Of a stretch of 5,990 bases of DNA, positions 1 through 4,856 are shown one piece after another. Under the pieces are notes generated by a model. That model did no database searches. It had not been told where the DNA came from and saw nothing but the letters and a program-made list of their open reading frames with translations. Numbering within the stretch: the stretch's first letter is position 1; each line of letters begins with the position of its first letter. Source of the DNA: Clostridia bacterium (GTDB taxonomy: Bacteria; Bacillota_A; Clostridia; Oscillospirales; CAG-272); NCBI GenBank assembly GCA_017408625.1, contig JAFQUG010000190.1, positions 1 to 5,990 of the forward strand, read 5' to 3'. The position numbers and the translations under genes are program-made.

Positions 1-47
1 AGGGAGACAAGTGACGCGGTTGCGGTGGTGGGGGTTCCCATACAGAC

Positions 48-64
48 GCTCTTTCACCAAGAGC
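48..64. other. Small hairpin (6-bp stem, 5-nt loop)
   Basis: GCTCTT at 48-53 is perfectly complementary to AAGAGC at 59-64, around the loop TCACC. No T-tract follows on either strand, so it does not look like an intrinsic terminator by itself. It lies 12 bases from a second, stronger hairpin. Short stems of this size can arise by chance, so confidence in a function is low. Confidence 0.3.
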
Positions 65-76
65 AGAGCGCGGAAA

Positions 77-98
77 AGCCACCACTTATGTGGTGGCT
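77..98 (-). terminator. Perfect 9-bp stem hairpin, possible terminator
   Basis: AGCCACCAC (77-85) pairs perfectly with GTGGTGGCT (90-98) around a 4-nt loop, giving a stable G+C-rich stem. Read on the minus strand, the stem is followed by only three more T residues (74-76) before CCGCG, a weak U-tract. Read on the plus strand, it is followed by CATTTCT. It could be a second, backup terminator for the lipoprotein gene, or a terminator for a plus-strand gene beyond the left edge. An outer 7-bp pairing (70-76 with 119-125) could instead make it part of a larger structured RNA. Confidence 0.4.
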
Positions 99-186
99 CA
101 TTTCTAAATTTACCGCTATTTCCGCAGCCCGATAACTCTCCCGCTTTTTATTCCATATTCAGGATGACACTCAGGGATGCTAAGAA

Positions 187-214
187 GAAAATCCTTGCGT
201 ACGCAAGGATTTTC
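187..214 (-). terminator. Intrinsic terminator from a perfect 28-bp palindrome
   Basis: Bases 187-214 form an uninterrupted inverted repeat (GAAAATCCTTGC, then GTAC at the centre, then GCAAGGATTTTC). As RNA this gives a 12-bp stem with a GUAC tetraloop. On the minus strand, the 3' arm runs into the T-rich stretch TTTTCTTCTT. The hairpin sits 19 nt past the TAA of the deacetylase lipoprotein gene, where a terminator is expected. On the plus strand the flank is poorer in T (TTTTCAGTC), so the minus strand is the better reading, although the hairpin could act in both directions. Confidence 0.8.
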
Positions 215-233
215 AGTCAAAGTTTATGTGGTT

Positions 234-1193
234 TTATTCTACGTCCTTCCAAGAAGGAATCTGATCCTTGTAAAGATTGTAGAACTCGGTGTTGGTGACA
301 AGATAGACGTCCTCTGCCTCGCTCATCATCTTGACCAGCTGCTCAAAGGTCTCGTAGCCTTGTCCGTTGTTGAGATCCAGCTCGTAGGCGTGTCCCCATA
401 CGTAAAAGAGCATATCCTCGGTGCACTCGGCATCAATAAACTGCTGCGCCAGTGTCAGACAACGGGGGTCGATTGCCGAGCAGGTGGGCATCCACTTCAT
501 AAAGTACTCGGGCAGCGCAAAGCTGTAGGTCGAGGTGACACCGCGCGCAAAGCGGATGTCTGTATTTTCCAGCACCAGCTCAATGGTCTTGTCGGTATAT
601 TCGGTATCCCCGCCCGGCCAAGCCATGCCCACGGGGCGCACGCCTGTCAGCTCTTCAATGTTGTCGGCATCCTTGCCAACCTCTTTTTTGATCTGATTTG
701 CGCGTTTATCGTAGTTCTTGAGTGAGGGATGATTGAGTGTGTGTACCAGCACGTCGTAGCCATCGTAAATGCCGGTCTTGAGCTCCTCCTCGGTAAAACG
801 CTGATGGGGAATAGAGGGGTCACCGATCGCAGGACCTACCCAATCCCAATTTGCACCGTAAAGGCCGGTGTTGATGTTGAAGGAAATGCACTTGACGTCG
901 TATTTTTTCAGGATCTCAATGACCTTCAGATCCTGGGTAATGCCGTCGTCAAAGCTGAGTGTAAAAAATTTTTTGGGCTTTCCGTCGTTTGGCACGATGG
1001 TCTCCTCCTCTGTATTGATTTCGGATTCCTCCGGGTCAGTTGCTTCGGTGGTGGAAGCGTCGGTGGTTTGTTCTGTTGCCGGCTCGGTCTCTTCGGGGGC
1101 AGTCTGCTGCGGTTGGTCACCGCCGCTGCAAGCGGTCAGCAGTGCAAGAGCGCAGAGCAAAAGGGAAAGTGCGATCAATCCTTTGCGTTTCAC
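234..1193 (-). CDS. Polysaccharide deacetylase family lipoprotein
   Basis: Predicted exported lipoprotein with a NodB-type (carbohydrate esterase 4-like) domain, expected to remove acetyl groups from a cell-wall or extracellular polysaccharide at the outer face of the membrane; the substrate cannot be told. I chose the GTG at 1191-1193 (319 aa) because GGAGG lies 8 nt upstream and the product then begins VKRKG, a classic signal peptide. The in-frame ATG at 1208 would place that GGAGG inside the gene and only about 8 nt after the likely transcription start. Residues 5-21 are hydrophobic and lead to a lipobox LTAC with the lipidated Cys at 22. Residues 23-70 are a Thr/Glu-rich, probably disordered tether. 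The catalytic domain spans about 74-310: FDDG (81-84) with the catalytic and metal-binding Asp pair, HTLNH (151-155) with two metal-ligand His residues, AWPGG (191-195) in place of the usual R-P-Y type motif, and WGHAYE (266-271) with the late His. The Arg-containing motif is altered, so enzymatic activity is likely but not certain. It has its own promoter and is followed by a terminator. Confidence 0.85.
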   Translation of the reverse strand: MKRKGLIALSLLLCALALLTACSGGDQPQQTAPEETEPATEQTTDASTTEATDPEESEINTEEETIVPNDGKPKKFFTLSFDDGITQDLKVIEILKKYDVKCISFNINTGLYGANWDWVGPAIGDPSIPHQRFTEEELKTGIYDGYDVLVHTLNHPSLKNYDKRANQIKKEVGKDADNIEELTGVRPVGMAWPGGDTEYTDKTIELVLENTDIRFARGVTSTYSFALPEYFMKWMPTCSAIDPRCLTLAQQFIDAECTEDMLFYVWGHAYELDLNNGQGYETFEQLVKMMSEAEDVYLVTNTEFYNLYKDQIPSWKDVE

Positions 1194-1200
1194 GGGCGTA

Positions 1201-1206
1201 TCCTCC
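1201..1206 (-). promoter_or_regulatory. Ribosome binding site that decides the lipoprotein start
   Basis: The minus-strand GGAGGA at 1206-1201 is a near-perfect Shine-Dalgarno sequence. It is separated by 8 nt (counted from GGAGG) from the GTG at 1193. It overlaps the alternative ATG at 1208, which has no such sequence upstream, so the GTG is the better start. Confidence 0.75.
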
Positions 1207-1222
1207 ATATTTTGATGCTTTT

Positions 1223-1251
1223 ATTATAGCAGACGTCAGCCCTGCTGTCAA
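1223..1251 (-). promoter_or_regulatory. Perfect consensus housekeeping promoter for the lipoprotein gene
   Basis: On the minus strand, TTGACA (-35, 1251-1246) and TATAAT (-10, 1228-1223) match the sigma-70/sigma-A consensus at all 12 positions, with the optimal 17-nt spacer. The TG of an extended -10 (TGC-TATAAT) is also present. Transcription should start near 1215-1217, giving a short leader of about 23 nt before the GTG at 1193. The -35 element includes the aroQ stop codon (GGT TGA CA). The spacer holds a near-palindrome centred on GACGTC (1229-1240, symmetric at 10 of 12 positions) that could be an operator, though this is only inference. Confidence 0.88.
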
Positions 1252-1688
1252 CCGATTTTTGCAAGATGCGCTGCCAACTGCTTCATGGCCTCGCTGTAGC
1301 TCTCAAAGCCAAGTCCGGTCACGCGCACGACGCATACGGGGGTGACGTAAGAGATACGGCGAAAGGCCTCTCGGCTGTCAACGTCGGATAAGTGCACCTC
1401 GGCCGAGGGGATCTCCACGGCGGCAATTGCGTCGGCAATGGCCACGCTTGTGTGCGTGTAGGCGGCGGGATTGATCACAATGCCGTCGTACTGATCAATT
1501 GCAGCCTGAATGGTGTCCACGATCACGCCCTCGTGATTGGTCTGCATGATATCGACCTCAATGCCGAGCGCGGTGGCTGTCGCCTTGATATGCTCGCAAA
1601 GCGCGGCATAGGACTTGTTGCCGTAAATGGCAGGCTCGCGACGGCCAAGCAGGTTGAGATTGGGACCGTTGATGACTAAAAATTTCAT
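1248..1688 (-). CDS. aroQ: Type II 3-dehydroquinate dehydratase
   Basis: Converts 3-dehydroquinate to 3-dehydroshikimate, step 3 of the shikimate pathway, by trans-dehydration in the cytoplasm; the family forms dodecamers. The 146-residue length is normal for type II enzymes. The N-terminal block NGPNLNLLGRREPAIYG (7-23) carries the lid-loop Arg17 and catalytic Tyr22. INPAAYTHTS (72-81) carries the substrate-binding Asn73 and His79. EVHLSD (97-102) carries His99, and Arg106 lies in the following SREAFR. The C-terminal stretch reads VRVTGLGFESY, where many homologues have an IxGFGxxGY-like segment; this is a small departure away from the main catalytic residues. The start ATG overlaps the aroE-aroK stop in an ATGA, and GGAGG (1696-1700) lies 7 nt upstream within the last codons of aroE-aroK, so translation is probably coupled. 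This is the last gene of the aro operon here. Confidence 0.96.
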   Translation of the reverse strand: MKFLVINGPNLNLLGRREPAIYGNKSYAALCEHIKATATALGIEVDIMQTNHEGVIVDTIQAAIDQYDGIVINPAAYTHTSVAIADAIAAVEIPSAEVHLSDVDSREAFRRISYVTPVCVVRVTGLGFESYSEAMKQLAAHLAKIG

Positions 1689-2911
1689 AAAAGTTCCTCC
1701 ATAATGCGTGCGGCAACCTCTTGGGGCGTGCCGTCGTTGGGGATTTGTAAATCACAAAATGCGCGGTAGAGCGGCTCACGGACGCGGTACATGTCGGCAA
1801 GCGCACCCGATTGCGAGAGCGGTCTGCCATCGGTGGGCAGCTGCTCCAAGGGGCGCTGCAGCCAAACGATCGTACCGTTTTGCTCCAGCTGGTACCGGTT
1901 CTCGGGGCGTGTAACAATGCCGCCGCCCGTGGCAATAATCTGCCCGTGAGCGGCACCCACCTCGCAGATGACTTGGTGCTCGATGGCGCGAAAACGCTCC
2001 TCGCCCTCGTCAGCAAAGATTTCGGGAATGGACTTGCCCGCCTTTTGCACGATCAGCGCGTCGGTGTCCACAAATCTCTTGCCCGTCAAGGCGGCAAGAC
2101 TTGCGCCGATGGTAGATTTGCCGCAGCCCGGCATGCCGATCAGTACGATATTGGCGCTCTCGGCGGCAAAGGAGCGCACGATGCGCTCGATCTGCGCGGT
2201 GTTCACGGGTGCGCCGGTAAAGCGTTCGTGTCCCGCAGTTGCTTGCGCGACAAGCATGGAAAGACCGTTGGTGCAGGGAATGCCAAGCTGCTCGGCTTGC
2301 GCCAAGAATGCGGTGCGCGCGGGGTTGTAGATCATATCCGCCACGCCGCAAAGATGCGGGAATTGGGTAAGATCCACAGGTGAGATGCCCGATTTCGGGT
2401 ACATACCCACGGGCGTGCAGTTGACGATGACCTGGGCGTCGCCGTGCAGGTCGTATACGTTTTGATAATTGACCTCTCCCGAGCGCGAAACGATGCCGAC
2501 CTCGGCAGCACCCGCATCACGCGCGACCGCAACGGCGGTCTTGGATGCGCCGCCGGAGCCGAGTATCAGAACCTTTTTGCCTGCAAGAGCAATGCCCGCG
2601 GACGAAAGCGCATAGGAAAAGCCGAAATAGTCGGTGTTGTCGCCAAGCAAGGTGCCGTCCGCACGACGCGTGACGGTGTTGACCGCGCCCAGCTTCTCGG
2701 CAGCGGGCGTCAGCGCGTCCAGATAGGGAATGACCGCTTGCTTATATGGAATTGTCACGTTCATACCCACATAATCGCCGTGTTTGACAAACTCTCCCAC
2801 CTCGTCGGGAGCAAGCTCCTTCAAGGTATAGTCGGGATTGCCCAGCATGGCGTGCACCTGGGGCGAAAAGCTGTGTGAGAGGTGCTCACCGATCAAGAAA
2901 AAACTGCTCAT
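1685..2911 (-). CDS. aroE-aroK: Fused shikimate dehydrogenase-shikimate kinase (AroE-AroK)
   Basis: One 408-residue open frame carries two successive pathway enzymes: NADP-dependent reduction of 3-dehydroshikimate to shikimate, then ATP-dependent phosphorylation to shikimate 3-phosphate. The AroE part (about 1-248) has SHSFSP (12-17), NVTIPYK (51-57) with catalytic Lys57, and DNTD (91-94) with catalytic Asp94; the Lys-Asp spacing of 37 equals that of E. coli AroE. It also has the nucleotide-binding GSGGAS (118-123), NCTPVGM (164-170) and GLSMLVAQA (216-224). At ~248 residues it is shorter than the usual ~270, mainly between the nucleotide loop and NCTPVGM. The kinase part (about 253-408) has Walker A GMPGCGKST (259-267), DTD (282-284), the shikimate-binding Arg308 in EERFR, ATGGG (327-331), the lid DGRPL (361-365) and REPLY (378-382). 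The linker is only a few residues. GGAG (2919-2922) lies 7 nt upstream, inside the end of the preceding gene, with a 1-nt intergenic gap. A sequencing-error fusion is unlikely because both domains are complete in one frame. Confidence 0.95.
   Translation of the reverse strand: MSSFFLIGEHLSHSFSPQVHAMLGNPDYTLKELAPDEVGEFVKHGDYVGMNVTIPYKQAVIPYLDALTPAAEKLGAVNTVTRRADGTLLGDNTDYFGFSYALSSAGIALAGKKVLILGSGGASKTAVAVARDAGAAEVGIVSRSGEVNYQNVYDLHGDAQVIVNCTPVGMYPKSGISPVDLTQFPHLCGVADMIYNPARTAFLAQAEQLGIPCTNGLSMLVAQATAGHERFTGAPVNTAQIERIVRSFAAESANIVLIGMPGCGKSTIGASLAALTGKRFVDTDALIVQKAGKSIPEIFADEGEERFRAIEHQVICEVGAAHGQIIATGGGIVTRPENRYQLEQNGTIVWLQRPLEQLPTDGRPLSQSGALADMYRVREPLYRAFCDLQIPNDGTPQEVAARIMEELL
1686..1700 (-). 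promoter_or_regulatory. Coupled start of aroQ: GGAGG within aroE-aroK and ATGA overlap
   Basis: The aroE-aroK stop TGA (1685-1687) and the aroQ ATG (1686-1688) share bases as ATGA. GGAGG (1696-1700) sits in the codons for the terminal Met-Glu-Glu of aroE-aroK, 7 nt before the ATG. This arrangement is typical of termination-reinitiation coupling and of a fixed AroK:AroQ output. Confidence 0.8.
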
Positions 2912-2912
2912 A

Positions 2913-3746
2913 TCAGAACTCCATGAGTGAGGGGATTGCCTCGTAAGGGAAGGATGTGCGCTGTTCGGATGTCAACAAGTGCTCGGCCTGCAGCAGTGCG
3001 TAAGTAAACTTGACTTCGATATCGTTTGCGGTGCGGTCAAAGGCAAATTCGCCGCATTGTGCATAGTCGAGATCGCTGTTGCGCTTGCCTGTAAAGCGTT
3101 GGCGGTTATAAAGAATTTTGGCAATATTGAGGCGCGTGCTGCCTTCGTTTCTGCTGACTGTGGCAACGTATGCGGGCGCACCGTCGGCATACAGACAACA
3201 CTTTCTGTGCCCGCCCTCTTCAAAGTATTCAAGAAACGTGTAGCATAGGTCATATAGCGAGGCGGGAGATACCCGGATCCTGCTTTCTCCGACAAGTGCA
3301 TCCGCATCGTCCTCTTCCAAAGAGGGATTGCCAAAGCACAGGTAAAGATCTCCGTCCATCGTTTCGACTGTCATATCGGGAGACGGAATGCTGTATTTGC
3401 GGCGCAGGGCGTCGCATGCCTCGGTATAAGCCGAGGCGGAAAGTTCGTAGGGCGTGATCTCGCCTTCGATCTGCTCGGCACAAAGCAGCGCGCACATGCG
3501 TGTGTTTGCCCGCGACTTGCTCTCCAAAAACTTCTTATTGTTCTTGAAAAATGCCGCACCCTTTTCGGTCAGCGCGTATCCTTCGATATATCCGCCTGCG
3601 CAAAGCTTGCCGAGAGAGTAGGCAAGCGCATCTTTGGAGAGCGGATAGGGCAGAGAGGCGCAAGCGGCCTCCAAAAGCGCATCAAGCGCGGTCTTTTTGT
3701 CGCGAATGGCGGCAAGCACTTCGTAATCAATGACTGTATATTTCAT
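2913..3746 (-). CDS. Unknown protein with winged-helix-like N-terminus in aro operon
   Basis: I do not recognise this 277-residue protein. Residues 1-75 look like a winged helix-turn-helix: a helical stretch (about 7-30), a probable recognition region (PLSKDALAYSLGKLCAGGYI, 35-54), then TEKGAAFF (60-67), resembling the wing and closing helix of many small transcription regulators. Residues 72-120 are predicted helical and basic, containing four Cys across the region 85-111 and around it. The remainder (about 125-277) appears alpha/beta, with an acidic patch EEDDADA (144-150) and a CC pair at 183-184 that does not form an obvious zinc motif. There is no signal peptide or membrane segment, so it is likely cytoplasmic. 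The start has GAGGA (3751-3755) just upstream. It lies 9 nt after aroC and 1 nt before aroE-aroK, so it is almost certainly co-transcribed. A regulator or accessory factor of aromatic biosynthesis is a guess from position and fold impression only. Confidence 0.75.
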   Translation of the reverse strand: MKYTVIDYEVLAAIRDKKTALDALLEAACASLPYPLSKDALAYSLGKLCAGGYIEGYALTEKGAAFFKNNKKFLESKSRANTRMCALLCAEQIEGEITPYELSASAYTEACDALRRKYSIPSPDMTVETMDGDLYLCFGNPSLEEDDADALVGESRIRVSPASLYDLCYTFLEYFEEGGHRKCCLYADGAPAYVATVSRNEGSTRLNIAKILYNRQRFTGKRNSDLDYAQCGEFAFDRTANDIEVKFTYALLQAEHLLTSEQRTSFPYEAIPSLMEF

Positions 3747-3755
3747 AAATTCCTC

Positions 3756-4844
3756 TTATTCGTCAAGCAGAAGATCGACCATGGCAAGCGCAGCAGCAGC
3801 CTCCACCACGGGAACGGCGCGGGGCACAATGCAGGGGTCGTGTCTGCCCTTGATTTGCAGCTTGGTATTTTCCATGCGGGAGAAGCTGATGCTGTCCTGC
3901 TCCTTGGCAATCGACGGCGTGGGCTTGATTGCCACTGCGAACAGAATTGGCATGCCGTATGTCATGCCGCCCAAAGCGCCGCCTGCAAAGTTGGTGGCGG
4001 TATAGATATCGGAGTCGTATGTCAGGATGGGGTCGTTGTTTTCCGAGCCGCGCATTTCGGCAACCGCAAAGCCTGCGCCGAATGAAATGCCCTTGACTGC
4101 GGGAATGCCCCACACCGCCTCGGAGATGGCGCCTTCCACCGAGCGGAACATGTGCTCGCCAAGGCCTGCGGGCACGCCCGAAATTCTGCATTCGATCAGT
4201 CCGCCAACCGAGTCGCCCTCGGCGCGCGCTTCGGCTATCACAGCTTTCATTCTTTCCCCCGAGGAATAGTCGAGCGTGGGAAAATCACGCCCCGCGAGAT
4301 GGTCGAAATCTCCAAAGCCTTTATCCAAAGGGTGCAGATATGCGTCATATACACCGCCGATACACAGCGCGTGTGCGCCGATGCGAATGCCCTTAGTGGC
4401 AAGGTATTGCAGGCAGATGCCGCCCGCCACGCACATAAGCGCGGTCAGACGCCCCGAAAAGTGTCCGCCACCGCGCAGATCCACCGCGTCACCGTATTTC
4501 AGACGCGCGGCAAGATCGGCGTGCCCCGGGCGGGGAACGTCGAAATCATAGTCAGAGGATCGGGTATTGGTGTTGTAAATGACTGCCTCGATGGGCGAGC
4601 CGTCTGTATAAAGCAAGCCGTCCGCGTCTTGGGTCACGCCGCTTTTGAAATGCGGCTGATCTGCCTCGCGGCGTGGGGTGGACCAGGCGTTCTGCCCGGG
4701 CGCGCGGCGCGCAAGGAAGGCCTGCAGCACGGTCATGTCCACGGCAATGCCTGCGGGCAAGCCCGAGAGCGTCATGGAGATCTCGGGGTCGTGCGAGCCG
4801 CCGCGGATGTCCAAGCAAATATTTTTTCCGTAAGGATGGGGCAT
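3756..4844 (-). CDS. aroC: Chorismate synthase
   Basis: Converts EPSP to chorismate by 1,4-elimination of phosphate using reduced FMN, step 7 of the pathway, in the cytoplasm; the family forms tetramers. The 362-residue length is normal. Recognisable blocks in order: GGSHD (15-19; usually GESHG) keeping the FMN-protonating His18; RRAPGQNAWSTPRREADQ (46-63); NTNTRSSDYD (91-100); RPGHAD (105-110) with the second invariant His108; RGGGHFSGRLTA (124-135; RGGGRSSARETA in E. coli type enzymes); WGIPAVKGISFGAGF (245-259); GSENNDP (266-272); the Gly-rich NFAGGALGGMTYGMPI (285-300); KPTPSI (307-312); and GRHDP (333-337) with the conserved Asp336. The altered blocks appear, from memory, to be typical of a clostridial subgroup rather than decay. 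AAGGAG (4851-4856) lies 6 nt before the ATG. It starts 12 nt after the aroA stop. Confidence 0.95.
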   Translation of the reverse strand: MPHPYGKNICLDIRGGSHDPEISMTLSGLPAGIAVDMTVLQAFLARRAPGQNAWSTPRREADQPHFKSGVTQDADGLLYTDGSPIEAVIYNTNTRSSDYDFDVPRPGHADLAARLKYGDAVDLRGGGHFSGRLTALMCVAGGICLQYLATKGIRIGAHALCIGGVYDAYLHPLDKGFGDFDHLAGRDFPTLDYSSGERMKAVIAEARAEGDSVGGLIECRISGVPAGLGEHMFRSVEGAISEAVWGIPAVKGISFGAGFAVAEMRGSENNDPILTYDSDIYTATNFAGGALGGMTYGMPILFAVAIKPTPSIAKEQDSISFSRMENTKLQIKGRHDPCIVPRAVPVVEAAAALAMVDLLLDE

Positions 4845-4856
4845 AAAAAGCTCCTT

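Larger units (their letters stand above)
1..186. other. Non-coding or gene-end region rich in hairpins
   Basis: I can support no gene in this stretch. On the plus strand one frame is open from base 1 to a TAA at 133-135 and could be the C-terminal tail of a gene entering from the left, but its 44 codons resemble no family I recognise. The region holds a 6-bp stem hairpin (48-64) and a 9-bp stem hairpin (77-98). Bases 70-76 (GCGGAAA) are also complementary to 119-125 (TTTCCGC), so the second hairpin can be enclosed by an outer stem. Bases 100-186 are more A+T rich than the operon to the right. The likely roles are a transcript end, or a junction between this locus and a gene beyond the left edge. 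Confidence 0.4.

Noticed and set aside
11..298. Plus-strand open frame of 95 codons at the left end
   Set aside because: It runs through the terminator palindrome and into the 3' end of the deacetylase gene, has no ribosome site that I can see, and resembles no family.
177..1229. Plus-strand open frames opposite the deacetylase gene (177-725 and 729-1229)
   Set aside because: They overlap a convincing lipoprotein gene that has its own promoter, ribosome site and terminator, and they show no family motif.
1209..1247. Terminator between aroQ and the lipoprotein gene
   Set aside because: The 39-nt gap has a promoter but no stem followed by a T-tract; the GACGTC-centred dyad is imperfect and has no U-run after it.
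1811..2383. Plus-strand open frame opposite aroE-aroK (190 codons)
   Set aside because: It is an antisense shadow of a strongly supported two-domain enzyme and has no recognisable motif.
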